Below are positions 17,412 through 28,100 of a DNA stretch of 64,000 bases, piece by piece. This DNA comes from SURF-13 sp038924245 (GTDB lineage Bacteria; Pseudomonadota; Gammaproteobacteria; SURF-13): assembly GCA_038924245.1 (NCBI GenBank), contig JBCKVB010000001.1:1-64000 (forward strand). The letters run 5' to 3'. Within the stretch, counting starts at the first letter, position 1. Each line of letters opens with the position of its first letter. The position numbers and the translations under genes are program-made. The notes below the pieces were generated by a model that made no database searches, was not told where the DNA came from, and worked only from the letters and a program-made list of their open reading frames with translations.

Positions 17412-17556
17412 GAACTTCTGTTAAGCCAGAAGTTCTTGCGGCACAGGGATGTGCCGCCATTTTCAATGGCGTTTAGCCATTGAAAATGAAGAAAAGCAAA
17501 AACCACGTTTTTTGCTTTTCGTGCTCTGAGAAGTCCAGGACGGACTTATTCAGAGC
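17412..17556. repeat. Run of five consecutive hairpins
   Basis: Five inverted repeats lie head to tail: GAACTTCT/AGAAGTTC (17412-17435), GCGGCAC/GTGCCGC (17438-17457), CATTTTCAATGGC/GCCATTGAAAATG (17458-17488, perfect 13 bp), GAAAAGCAAAAA/TTTTTGCTTTTC (17491-17520, perfect 12 bp), and GCTCTGA/TCAGAGC with inner AAGTCC/GGACTT (17523-17556). The second contains the dispersed core GCACAGGGATGTGC. The array fills the gap between rubrerythrin and rubredoxin. Confidence 0.9.
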
Positions 17557-17567
17557 TTCCTACAGCC

Positions 17568-18039
17568 TCAGGCCGTCACTTTTGCGAGCGTGGCGAGGTA
17601 CTGGTTCGCATGCCGCTCCTCGACCTTGGCGAGCGCCGCGAAGCGCTTGGCGGCTTTTTCCAAGGTGGCGCGGAAGCGCTGCGCGTGCTCCCTGGATTCG
17701 GCGATCTGCTCGTCGTACTCCGCGACGGCGGTCTGATTGCCTTCCTCCACCGCCATGTGGCGGAAGTTCGGGTACATCTCGGTGTACTCGTAGGTCTCAC
17801 CGGCGATGGCCATCTCAAGACAGCGCGCCACGCTCATCTCCGGCTTGGGATACAAAAGATCAATATGGCCGAAGGCGTGTTGCACTTCCTGCGCCGCGGT
17901 TTCTTCAAACACCTTGGCGGTTTCCACGTCGCCGTGCGCGCGCGATCCCGGCGAAGTACAAATACTTGATGTGCGCCATGGACTCGCCCGCAAACGCGGC
18001 TTCAATGTTTTTTACGGTAATGGATTCAGTGTTTTTCAT
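17568..18039 (-). pseudogene. Rubrerythrin with a single frameshift
   Basis: Non-haem di-iron peroxidase family. From the ATG at 18039 the frame reads MKNTESITVKNIEAAF, then FAGESMAHIKYLYFAGIAR; the rest, in another frame, reads AHGDVETAKVFEETAAQEVQ, HAFGHIDLLYPKPEMS, GETYEYTEMYPNFRHMA and EERHANQYLATLAKV. The frame changes at about 17937-17946 in GATCGCGCGCGCACGG. Restoring one lost GC unit gives the expected IARAHGD. There is no C-terminal rubredoxin domain; a separate rubredoxin gene lies downstream. A possible OxyR operator is at 18114-18150. It may be inactive, phase-variable or a sequencing error. Confidence 0.85.
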
Positions 18040-18105
18040 CTCTATCTCCTCAAGTTGGCTTATCGCTCATTGCGATATGAGGAGAATGATAGGGCCGGAT
18101 GGACG

Positions 18106-18111
18106 ATTATC
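18106..18111 (-). promoter_or_regulatory. Likely -10 element for rubrerythrin
   Basis: GATAAT on the minus strand, about 67 nt upstream of the rubrerythrin ATG. The left half of the OxyR-like site (18114-18150) covers the expected -35 position, the usual layout for an OxyR-activated promoter with a poor -35. Confidence 0.5.
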
Positions 18112-18113
18112 TA

Positions 18114-18150
18114 ATTGATTGTATTAGCCATCTTAATAGATTTTAACTAT
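18114..18150. promoter_or_regulatory. Candidate OxyR operator upstream of rubrerythrin
   Basis: The OxyR consensus is two copies of ATAGnTnnnAnCTAT with 7 nt between. The half at 18136-18150 (ATAGATTTTAACTAT) matches every specified position. The other half (18114-18128, ATTGATTGTATTAGC) matches in part, including the inner T and A. The spacing is 7 nt. oxyR itself lies just beyond at 18248. Confidence 0.7.
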
Positions 18151-18247
18151 CACATCCCGCCGCGCGGTTGCGCCGGGGCGCTGTCCACGCGGACACCCCT
18201 CCTAAACTTTTTGCCACAGTTGCGGCCTTCCCTGGCGCAACTTCAGT

Positions 18248-19226
18248 TTACTTATCAACACCGGCCAGGCCATCCCTGGCTTGGCGTGCAGCGCTTCGCG
18301 CTGCACCCACGCGGGTCACGCAGCGCAGCGCGCAGGCATGCACCGCCTCACGCAACACCTTGACCGCCTCGGGACGCGGAAAGCTGTCGCGCCAGGCGAG
18401 CGCGATGCGCCGTTTCGGCGCGGCCCCGGAAAACGGGCGCACGTTAAGCAGCTTGTTCTCCTGCGGGTGCACGTACACCGAACTGCAAGGCAGCACGGTG
18501 ACGCCCGTGCCCGACGCCACCATGTGGCGGATGGTCTCCAGCGAGCCGCCTTCCAGCGTGCGTTGCAGGCTGCCTACCGCGCTGGAGCGGTTGAGGCCGG
18601 GGCACGCCTTCAACACCTGGTCACGGGAGCAATGGCCCGGACCCAGCAGCAACAGGTTCTCCCCGGCGAGCTCGCTCGCCTTGACGGTCTTTTGTTTTTT
18701 CCAGGGATGCGCCGCGGGCGTCACCACCACGAACGGTTCGTCATACAGCGCCTGGGTCACGATACCCGGCGCCTCGAACGGCAGCGAGATCATAATCACG
18801 TCCAGCACGCCTTCCTTTAATAACTCGCTCAAGGCGGCGGTGTAATTCTCTTCGATCAGCAGTGGCATGCGCGGGGCGCGCTTGTGCAGCAGCGGGAGCA
18901 AATGCGGCAACAAGTACGGCCCCGATGGTGTAGATGATGCCGAAGCGCAGCGGCCCCGCCAGCGGGTCCTTGCCCTGCTGCGCGATATCCTTGATGACGG
19001 CGGTTTGTTCCAACGCGCGTTGCGCCTGGGCGACGATGCGCTCGCCCACGGGCGTGAGCGTGACCTCCGCCATGCCGCGCTCGAACAACACCACCCCCAG
19101 CTCCTGTTCCAGCTTGCGGATCGCCACGCTCAGCGTGGGCTGGCTGACGAAGCAGGCCTGCGCGGCGCGGCCAAAATGACGCTCACGCGCCACCGCCACG
19201 ATGTAACGCAGTCCGGTGAGGGTCAT
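18248..19226 (-). pseudogene. oxyR: LysR-type peroxide sensor OxyR with a single frameshift
   Basis: The N-terminal part (from ATG 19226) has the LysR helix-turn-helix: FGRAAQACFVSQPTLSVAIR, then KLEQELGVVLFER. The effector domain, in another frame, carries the OxyR redox pair in GHCSRDQVLKAC, followed by GGSLETIRHMVASGTGVTVL, which matches the C199/C208 region of E. coli OxyR. The shift is at about 18917-18923 in ATCGGGGCCGTAC; removing one G restores IYTIGPYLLPHLLPLL. As written the protein stops being OxyR-like after about 100 residues. Identity as OxyR is firm; whether the lesion is real is open. It is 2 nt downstream of an NlpC/P60 gene. Confidence 0.87.
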
Positions 19227-19228
19227 TG

Positions 19229-19729
19229 TCAGCCGAATCGGCCGCCGCGCACGAACCGTTCGCGCCAGTAGCGGTTGGCCAAGTTGGCCACCGTCACCTC
19301 TTTGCCGGTCGCCGGGGCATGAATGAAGCGGCCATCGCCGATATAGAGGCCGACGTGGGAAACGGCGCGCCCGTCCAGCCTGAAAAACACCAGGTCGCCC
19401 GGCTCAAGCTCGCGCGCGGAAACGGGGCGGGTGGCCTGATACTGCGCGCGGGTGGTGCGCGGCACGCCGAGCCCCGCCTCTTGATAGCTGTAGTACACCA
19501 GGCCGCTGCAATCAAACCCAGCGGGCGATTCCCCTCCATAACTGTACCGCACACCCAGCATTTCCCGCGCGACGCCTACCACCCGCAGGGCCGCCCGCAG
19601 GGCCGTATCCGCATCATGGGGATACGCCGCGCCCGGCGCGACGCGCGCCGTCATGGGCGCGCCGGCGCAGCCGCCGAGCAATAGCGCGGCGCACAGGAAA
19701 AGACAGGCTGAGCGCGGTTTGATAGTCAT
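19229..19729 (-). CDS. NlpC/P60-family cell-wall peptidase, lipoprotein
   Basis: The 166-residue exported lipoprotein has signal peptide and lipobox LLLGGC (cysteine 21). The NlpC/P60 domain has the catalytic cysteine in AGFDCSGLVYYSYQ, the histidine in VSHVGLYIGDGRFIHAP, and the third polar residue probably in the latter motif. The family cleaves D-Glu-meso-Dap bonds in peptide stems. It resembles short Spr/NlpC-type endopeptidases. It diverges from the PBP1B gene, a plausible functional neighbour. Confidence 0.9.
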   Translation of the reverse strand: MTIKPRSACLFLCAALLLGGCAGAPMTARVAPGAAYPHDADTALRAALRVVGVAREMLGVRYSYGGESPAGFDCSGLVYYSYQEAGLGVPRTTRAQYQATRPVSARELEPGDLVFFRLDGRAVSHVGLYIGDGRFIHAPATGKEVTVANLANRYWRERFVRGGRFG

Positions 19730-19731
19730 CG

Positions 19732-22119
19732 GTGCCGGGTCATGCTAAAGCGCTCTCTACTCGAAAGCAAGTACGAGAAGCCGCAAAACGTATATACTTG
19801 AAACTCGTACATGAAGCTCTCTGTTTTACATTCGCCTTGACCCGCCGCAAAAAAACCCTGTTGCGCCTGACCGGAAAGATGGCACTGGCCGCGGTCATTC
19901 TCACCGCGCCTTACGTGCTGTATCTGGATTTCACCGTGCGCACTCACTTTGAAGGCAAGCGCTGGGAGTTGCCGGCGCGTGTCTATGCGCGTCCGCTGGA
20001 GTTGTTTCAGGGCATGCGCCTCAGTCCCGCGGAGCTGGGCGCGGAATTGTCCGATCTCGGCTACCGGCGCAACGCGCGCCTGGATACGGCGGGCCAGTTC
20101 AGTCCGGGCGATGACGATCTGCGCCTGGTCACGCGCGCGTTCCGCTTCTGGGACAGCGCCGAGCCCTCGCGCAAGGTGCGCGTGGCGTTTGAAGGCAGCA
20201 GCGTCCGCGAGTTGCGGGATTTTGACAGCGGCGAAACACTCGACCTGGTTCGGCTTGATCCGGTGCTGATCGGCAGCATCTACCCTGCGCACCATGAAGA
20301 CCGGGTGCTGGTGCAGATCGGCGAAGCCCCTCCGCTGCTCATCAAAACCCTGATCGCCATGGAAGACCGGCACTACTACCAGCATTATGGCATCAGCCCG
20401 GTTTCCATCGCGCGCGCGCTGCTGGCCAATCTGCGCAGCGGCCGCGCGGTACAGGGCGGCAGCACGCTCACCCAGCAACTGGTCAAGAATTTTTACCTCA
20501 CCTCGGAACGCACCTGGTGGCGCAAGTTCAACGAGGCCATCATGGCGCTGCTGCTGGAGGCACATTACAGCAAGGACGAAATCCTGGAGGCCTATCTCAA
20601 TGAAGTATTCCTGGGCCAGGAAGGCAGCCGGGCGATACATGGCTTCAGTCTCGCCAGCCAGTTTTATTACGGCCAGCCGCTCGCTGATTTGAAGCTCCCG
20701 CAAATCGCCCTGCTGGTCGGTATGGTGCGTGGCGCTTCCCACTACGATCCGCGCCGTCATCCGGAGCGCACCCTGGCCCGGCGCAGCCTGGTGCTGGACG
20801 TGTTGGCGGATCAGCAACTCATCACCGTGGATCAGGCTAAGTCCGCCAAGGCCGCACCGTTGGGCGTCATCGCCAAGGCGCCGAGCGGCACCTCGCTTTA
20901 TCCGGCGTTCATGGATTTGCTGCGCCGCCAACTGCGGCGGGATTATAAAGAGGAGGATTTGACTTCCGAGGGCCTGCAAATCTTCACCACCTTCGATCCG
21001 CGTATTCAGAAAAATACCGAGCAGGCGCTTGCCGCGCGTATCGCGCAACTGGAGAAGCAATATAAAATTCCCGCCGGCCGGCTGGAAGGCGCGGTGATCG
21101 TGGCGCGCAATGACAACGGCGAAGTGCTGGCCGTGGCGGGCGGGCGCGAGGCGCGTTACTCCGGTTTTAACCGTGCCCTGGACGCACAACGCCCCATCGG
21201 CTCCCTGGTCAAGCCCGCGGTGTACCTCACCGCGCTCAGCCTGCCGAAGCGATACACGCTCGCCACGCTGCTTGATGACAGCCCCGTCACCTTCGACAAT
21301 CCGGGCGGCAAACCCTGGGCGCCGCAAAACTACGATCATCAGAATCACGGCATGGTGCCGCTGCTCAACGCGCTCGCGCACTCCTATAATGTGTCCACCG
21401 CGCGTCTGGGGATGGAGATTGGCGTGCCGGGCGTGGTGCGTATTTTAAAGCGCATGGGCGTGATGCGCGATATCGCGCCCTTCCCCTCCGTGCTGCTCGG
21501 CGCCGTGGAGCTCACCCCGATCGAAGTGGCGCAGATGTATCAAACCATCGCCAGCGGCGGTTTCCGCGCGCCGCTACGCTCGATCCGCGAGGTGCTCACC
21601 GTCAAGGGAGAGCCGCTCCAGCGTTATCCGCTTTCCGTGGAGCAGGTACTCGAACCGGCCCCAGTGTTTCTGCTCACCACCGCGTTGCAACAGGCGGTCA
21701 ACGCGGGTACGGCCCGTTCGGTATTAGCGCAGCTTCCCGAAGGTTTGACCGTGGCGGGTAAAACCGGCACCACCGATGATCTGCGCGACAGCTGGTTCGC
21801 CGGTTTCAGCGGCCAGCACCTGGCCGTGGTGTGGATGGGACGCGACGATAACCGCCCCACCGGCTTGAGCGGCGCGAGCGGCGCGCTCAAGGTATGGGGC
21901 GACATCATGGCCGGCATCAATACCGACCCGTTGCGTTTGATGCTACCCGCCAACGTGGAGCTTGTACGCATAGACCCGCACAGCGGCCTGCGCGCGGGCG
22001 AGGCGTGCGCCGGCGCCGTGGAGCTGCCTTTCATCGAGGGTTCCGCGCCCACCGCGACCGCCACCTGCCCCGGTGACGCAGAAAACACCATCGAGCGCTT
22101 TTTTAAGCGGTTCTTTTAA
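19732..22119 (+). CDS. mrcB: Bifunctional penicillin-binding protein 1B
   Basis: Class A PBP that polymerises and cross-links peptidoglycan. Cytoplasmic basic stretch, one transmembrane helix (about residues 50-68), UB2H-type domain, glycosyltransferase domain with the catalytic glutamate in IAMEDRHYYQHYGIS and GGSTLTQQLVKNFYL, and transpeptidase domain with the serine in RPIGSLVKPAVYL (about 491), SYN in HSYNVSTARLG and KTGTTDD (about 677). The GTG at 19732 is only 2 nt from the divergent start of the NlpC gene, leaving no promoter space; TTG at 19837 or ATG at 19879 may be the real start. Confidence 0.93.
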   Translation: MPGHAKALSTRKQVREAAKRIYLKLVHEALCFTFALTRRKKTLLRLTGKMALAAVILTAPYVLYLDFTVRTHFEGKRWELPARVYARPLELFQGMRLSPAELGAELSDLGYRRNARLDTAGQFSPGDDDLRLVTRAFRFWDSAEPSRKVRVAFEGSSVRELRDFDSGETLDLVRLDPVLIGSIYPAHHEDRVLVQIGEAPPLLIKTLIAMEDRHYYQHYGISPVSIARALLANLRSGRAVQGGSTLTQQLVKNFYLTSERTWWRKFNEAIMALLLEAHYSKDEILEAYLNEVFLGQEGSRAIHGFSLASQFYYGQPLADLKLPQIALLVGMVRGASHYDPRRHPERTLARRSLVLDVLADQQLITVDQAKSAKAAPLGVIAKAPSGTSLYPAFMDLLRRQLRRDYKEEDLTSEGLQIFTTFDPRIQKNTEQALAARIAQLEKQYKIPAGRLEGAVIVARNDNGEVLAVAGGREARYSGFNRALDAQRPIGSLVKPAVYLTALSLPKRYTLATLLDDSPVTFDNPGGKPWAPQNYDHQNHGMVPLLNALAHSYNVSTARLGMEIGVPGVVRILKRMGVMRDIAPFPSVLLGAVELTPIEVAQMYQTIASGGFRAPLRSIREVLTVKGEPLQRYPLSVEQVLEPAPVFLLTTALQQAVNAGTARSVLAQLPEGLTVAGKTGTTDDLRDSWFAGFSGQHLAVVWMGRDDNRPTGLSGASGALKVWGDIMAGINTDPLRLMLPANVELVRIDPHSGLRAGEACAGAVELPFIEGSAPTATATCPGDAENTIERFFKRFF

Positions 22120-22162
22120 ACGCTGACCTGTGCGGCCGCGCTAAAAACGGTATCATTTAAGC

Positions 22163-22753
22163 GTGACCCTCTTCCCCCATCCCCTTTATCGCTCCCGCTA
22201 CCCAACGCTGCTGTTTATGGCGGTGTTGTGCGCGGGATTGTCGGGCTGCGCTGCCACCGGCGGCGCGCCGGTGCAGGATCGCGCCGCGGAAACGGCGCCG
22301 CCCGTGGAGGAGCCCACCGTGAGCGTCATGGCGCTGCCGGAGACAGCGGGCGAGAACCGCGCCGAACCGCTGCCGGAAAACACGGCGCCGCAAATGACAC
22401 CCTCGGACGCCACGCCGGCGCCCAGTTCCGCCGTGGTGGCGTTGCTTGATAACGCGGACCAGCAAAGTAAAAGCGGCAGGCTGGACGCGGCGGCGGCGGC
22501 GCTGGAGCGCGCCCTGCGTCTGGAGCCGCGCAACGCCGAGGTGTGGGGCCGCCTGGCCGAGATACGGCTGCGGCAGGGTCAACTGGATCAGGCCGCGAGC
22601 CTGGCGGCCAAGTCCAATAACCTGGCGGGCAACAACGTTAGCGTACTGACGCGCAACTGGAAAACCATCGCCCAGGCGCGCGGCCGCAAGGGCGACCTCA
22701 AAGGCGCACACGAGGCACAAGAGAAGGTGCGTGAACTGGAGGGGGGGAATTAG
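22163..22753 (+). CDS. TPR-repeat lipoprotein
   Basis: The 196-residue lipoprotein has lipobox CAGLSGCAAT. A Pro/Ala-rich linker (about 35-85) leads to two tetratricopeptide repeats: SGRLDAAAAALERALRLEPR and AEVWGRLAEIRLRQGQLDQA. The start is GTG at 22163, or ATG at 22217 (MAVLCAGLSGC). It lies 43 nt downstream of mrcB and is probably co-transcribed. Lipoproteins beside class A PBP genes often regulate or accompany them, but that is only inference here. Confidence 0.75.
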   Translation: MTLFPHPLYRSRYPTLLFMAVLCAGLSGCAATGGAPVQDRAAETAPPVEEPTVSVMALPETAGENRAEPLPENTAPQMTPSDATPAPSSAVVALLDNADQQSKSGRLDAAAAALERALRLEPRNAEVWGRLAEIRLRQGQLDQAASLAAKSNNLAGNNVSVLTRNWKTIAQARGRKGDLKGAHEAQEKVRELEGGN

Positions 22754-22867
22754 GGAACCTCTGATGTGTCAATAAGCGTCATTCCCGCGCAAGCGGGAAC
22801 CCAGACAATTCAATGCCTTGCTGGATTCCCGCGTGCGCGGGAATGACGAATTATTAGAGGTGCCCTA
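22751..22867. mobile_element. 117-bp MITE-like element
   Basis: Terminal inverted repeats are TAGGGAACCTCTGAT at the left and the complement of TAGGGCACCTCTAAT at the right (13 of 15). Inside are two hairpins, TTCCCGCGCAAGCGGGAA and TTCCCGCGTGCGCGGGAA. The left end immediately follows the stop of the lipoprotein gene. A partial relative lies at 25400-25463, on the other side of katG. It encodes no protein. Confidence 0.75.
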
Positions 22868-23005
22868 AAGTAAAGCCCTGACCCCCTTTAGTGCTTTAGT
22901 GTACCCCAAAGGCTGCACCGTATGCCTCAGGCGCCATGCGTGACCTGGCCACCTGCCAAGGAAAGGGCGGTTGAAATTCCTATCCTCAAACGCTTTGCGC
23001 TTAAA

Positions 23006-25180
<2,175 letters not shown>

Positions 25181-25268
25181 GGTTCTCTCCTTAATGACAC
25201 TGTGAAGGTTGATAACGATCCACTATTGGACTTGACCATAAGTTACGCCGGTTATTTTGATATTGAAA

Positions 25269-25305
25269 GTAATTAATTTCTATCAAATTGATAGGTGGAG
25301 ACTAT
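25269..25305. promoter_or_regulatory. Candidate OxyR operator upstream of katG
   Basis: CTAT (25280-25283), 7 nt, ATAG (25291-25294), 7 nt, CTAT (25302-25305) reproduce three of the four OxyR tetranucleotide contacts at the correct spacing, with the T of ATAGnT also present. The outermost left ATAG (25269-25272) is GTAA. The site is 89 nt upstream of the katG start. Confidence 0.75.
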
Positions 25306-25399
25306 TACTCAGAAGTCGGTATGTTTAGCTACATGACACCCTATTCCATGCGGGTTTCAAAGCGATTTTTGTAGCCTTGGTTTCTGACTACTGAGTAAT

Positions 25400-25463
25400 T
25401 CAATAAGCGTCGTTCCCGCGCAAGCGGGAATGACGGAAAAGGGGCTCAATTCGAGGCGCCCTA
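25400..25463. repeat. Partial MITE relative at the end of leuA
   Basis: Shares CAATAAGCGTC and TTCCCGCGCAAGCGGGAA with the element at 22751-22867, and its right end GAGGCGCCCTA corresponds to the terminal repeat GAGGTGCCCTA. The terminal CTA is the complement of the TAG stop codon of leuA. Confidence 0.7.
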
Positions 25464-27008
25464 TATCGGCTGCCCTCCCTGCGGATGGGCGCGCTCCGTG
25501 GGCAGCAGGATTTTATTGACCGCGTTGATATAGGCCTTGGCGGAGGCGATCACGATGTCGGTGTCCGCACCCTGCCCATGCACGATGCGCCCGCCCCGTT
25601 CCAGACGCACCGTCACCTCGCCTTGCGAGTCAGTGCCGGTGGTGATGTTGTTCACGGAATAGAGCAGCAACTCGGTGCCGCTTTTTACCATGCTCTCAAT
25701 CGCCTTGAACGCCGCGTCCACCGGGCCGCTGCCGCTGGCGCTGGCGTGTTGCTCCGCGCCGTCCACCCACAGCGTAACCTGGGCCTCCGGCGTCTCGCCG
25801 GTCTCGGAACACACCTTGAGATATCTCAATTTAATGCGTTCGTTCTTCGCCGCCAGATTGGTTTCCGTGACCAGGGCCTGCAAGTCTTCGTCATAGATTT
25901 CATGTTTCTTGTCGGCCAGTTCCTTGAAGCGCTGAAAGGTATCGTTCAAGTCTGCTTCCGACTCGAACGCCACGCCGATCTCCTGCAAGCGGGTGCGGAA
26001 CGCATTACGCCCCGAGTGTTTGCCGAGCACCATGCGGTTCGTGCTCCAGCCCACGTCCTCGGCGCGCATGATTTCGTAGGTCGCGCGATGCTTGAGCACG
26101 CCGTCCTGATGAATGCCGGACTCGTGCGCGAAGGCGTTGGCCCCGACGATGGCCTTGTTGGGCTGCACCGCGAAGCCGGTGATGCCGGACACCAGGCGCG
26201 AGCAGGGCACGATCTGCGTGGCGTCAACGCCGGTATCACAGGAAAACAGATCGCGGCGCGTGCGCACCGCCATCACGATCTCCTCCAGCGCCGCGTTACC
26301 CGCGCGCTCCCCCAGTCCGTTGATGGTGCACTCCACCTGGCGCGCGCCGTTCAATACCGCAGACAAGGAGTTGGCCACCGCGAGACCAAGATCGTTGTGG
26401 CAGTGCACGGAAAAAATCGCCTGGTCTGAATTGGGCACGCGTTCGCGCAGCGTTTTAATCAACGCGCCGAACTGATGCGGCAGGTTGTAGCCCACGGTAT
26501 CCGGAATATTCACCGTGCGCGCACCGGCGGCAATCACCGCCTCCAGCACGCGGCATAGAAAATCCGTCTCGGAACGCCCGGCGTCCTCCGGCGAGAATTC
26601 CACGTCATCGGTATGCTGGCGCGCGCGTTTCACCGCGCTCACCGCGTGCTCGATGACCTGCTCCGGGGTCATCTTGAGCTTCATCCGCATATGTATCGGC
26701 GAGGTGGCGATGAAGGTGTGGATGCGCGCGCGCTTGGCGCCCTTGACCGCTTCCGCAGCGGCGTCAATATCCCTGGGCAACGCGCGCGCCAGGGCGCACA
26801 CCGTGCTGTCCTTCACCGCGTTGGCCACCGCCTGCACCGCCTCGAAATCGCCGGGACTGGCTACCGGAAACCCCGCCTCGATCACATCCACGCGCATGCG
26901 CTCCAAGGCCTTGGCGATGCGCACCTTTTCATCGCGCGTCATGGACGCGCCGGGGCTTTGCTCGCCGTCGCGCAAGGTGGTATCGAAAATGATTAATTTG
27001 TCGCTCAT
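25461..27008 (-). CDS. leuA: 2-isopropylmalate synthase
   Basis: First committed step of leucine synthesis: acetyl-CoA plus 2-ketoisovalerate. The 515-residue type I enzyme has FDTTLRDGEQSPGASMT at the N terminus, the metal-binding HCHNDLGLAVANS, NGLGERAGNAALEE, and a C-terminal leucine-binding regulatory domain (about 390-510). It is last in the row ilvB-ilvH-ilvC-pssA-leuA, but a 271-nt gap separates it from pssA. The TAG stop coincides with the end of a repeat element. Confidence 0.97.
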   Translation of the reverse strand: MSDKLIIFDTTLRDGEQSPGASMTRDEKVRIAKALERMRVDVIEAGFPVASPGDFEAVQAVANAVKDSTVCALARALPRDIDAAAEAVKGAKRARIHTFIATSPIHMRMKLKMTPEQVIEHAVSAVKRARQHTDDVEFSPEDAGRSETDFLCRVLEAVIAAGARTVNIPDTVGYNLPHQFGALIKTLRERVPNSDQAIFSVHCHNDLGLAVANSLSAVLNGARQVECTINGLGERAGNAALEEIVMAVRTRRDLFSCDTGVDATQIVPCSRLVSGITGFAVQPNKAIVGANAFAHESGIHQDGVLKHRATYEIMRAEDVGWSTNRMVLGKHSGRNAFRTRLQEIGVAFESEADLNDTFQRFKELADKKHEIYDEDLQALVTETNLAAKNERIKLRYLKVCSETGETPEAQVTLWVDGAEQHASASGSGPVDAAFKAIESMVKSGTELLLYSVNNITTGTDSQGEVTVRLERGGRIVHGQGADTDIVIASAKAYINAVNKILLPTERAHPQGGQPI

Positions 27009-27279
27009 GTCTTAAGCTCCGCAATATATATTACACACGGCGTGCCACTTTGGACATGGCGCCGTGCTAAAAGTTTTTGGATTAGTGCGTAGTTATGTTC
27101 CCCTCGCCAGGGGTGGAGGTGTGGTCTGCCCGTCAGGGCAGCAGTCGCAGGGAGTTGAGAAGAAGTAAGGCGCGCAAGCCTACCTGCCCGGAAGGGGCCG
27201 ATATGCAACTGGCACTGCGGTTTGCGTAAATCATGTTGATAAAACTATAAGGCTTATGCGATGAATTTTCAAGCACTGT
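27009..27279. other. Intergenic region between pssA and leuA
   Basis: A small inverted repeat, CACGGCGTGCC...GGCGCCGTG, lies at about 27037-27075. The open stretch on the minus strand here has no recognisable coding character. A leucine leader peptide was looked for and not found. The region probably holds a promoter for leuA. Confidence 0.4.
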
Positions 27280-28080
27280 TTATTTGAGCGAGTCGCGCAG
27301 CCTCGTCTTCTCCTTTTTTGCCGCCTGTTGCTTCTTGTAGAAGCCCATCACCACCATGCCCGGTCCGGACAGGGCGTAGAGAAAGAATACCGCGAACAGC
27401 ACCCGCGGCGGGTCAATGGCGATCAGCACGAAAACCAGCATCATCGCCAGCACCGTGACAAAGCGCACCCGGCCCTTCAAATCCAGGTCCTTGAAACTGT
27501 AGTAATGGATGTTACTGACCATGAGGGCGCTCACCGCCAGCGTGATGATGAAGGCGGGGATTTTAGTGAGCGAGGTTGCCAGGCTGAGATCATGCCCCAG
27601 CCACACCATGCCCGCAATCACCGCCGCCGCCGCGGGGCTGGCGAGCCCTTTGAAATAGCGTTTGTCGGCGCTGCCCTGCTGCGTATTAAAGCGCGCCAGG
27701 CGCAGCGCAGCGCACGCCGCGTACACGAACGCCGCGAGCCAGCCGAAATTACCCAACTGCGACAAACTCCAACTGTAGATCACGAGTGCCGGCGCAAGGC
27801 CGAACGAGACCATGTCGGAGAGGCTGTCATATTCGGCGCCGAAATCGCTCTCGGTATGAGTCAGGCGCGCGATGCGCCCGTCTATGCCATCCATCAGCAT
27901 GGCGACGAAAATCGCAACCGCCGCGGCCTCAAAGCGCCCGTTCATGGCGGCGACAATGGCGTAAAACCCGGCAAACAGCCCCGCCGTGGTGAACAGGTTG
28001 GGCAACAGATAGATGCCCCGGCGCCGTTTGGTGACGCGCGCGTCCTGCTCCGGCGGAGGCTGATCGTCAGCTATGGACAT
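27280..28080 (-). CDS. pssA: CDP-diacylglycerol--serine O-phosphatidyltransferase
   Basis: Membrane enzyme making phosphatidylserine, the precursor of phosphatidylethanolamine. The 266-residue protein has the CDP-alcohol phosphotransferase motif DGIDGRIARLTHTESDFGAE followed by YDSLSDM, and about seven membrane helices. Arg-rich N-terminal tail (RVTKRRRGIYLLPNLFT). It lies 20 nt downstream of ilvC, an arrangement common in proteobacteria. Confidence 0.93.
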   Translation of the reverse strand: MSIADDQPPPEQDARVTKRRRGIYLLPNLFTTAGLFAGFYAIVAAMNGRFEAAAVAIFVAMLMDGIDGRIARLTHTESDFGAEYDSLSDMVSFGLAPALVIYSWSLSQLGNFGWLAAFVYAACAALRLARFNTQQGSADKRYFKGLASPAAAAVIAGMVWLGHDLSLATSLTKIPAFIITLAVSALMVSNIHYYSFKDLDLKGRVRFVTVLAMMLVFVLIAIDPPRVLFAVFFLYALSGPGMVVMGFYKKQQAAKKEKTRLRDSLK

Positions 28081-28100
28081 GAATGGCGCGCAAGGCTGGC

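Noticed and set aside
19726..21381. A 551-codon open frame on the minus strand
   Set aside because: It lies wholly opposite mrcB, whose domains are all clear, and has no recognisable motif; a GC-rich shadow frame.
27005..27208. Possible leuA leader peptide
   Set aside because: The frame has no leucine run and no attenuator hairpins of the expected form.
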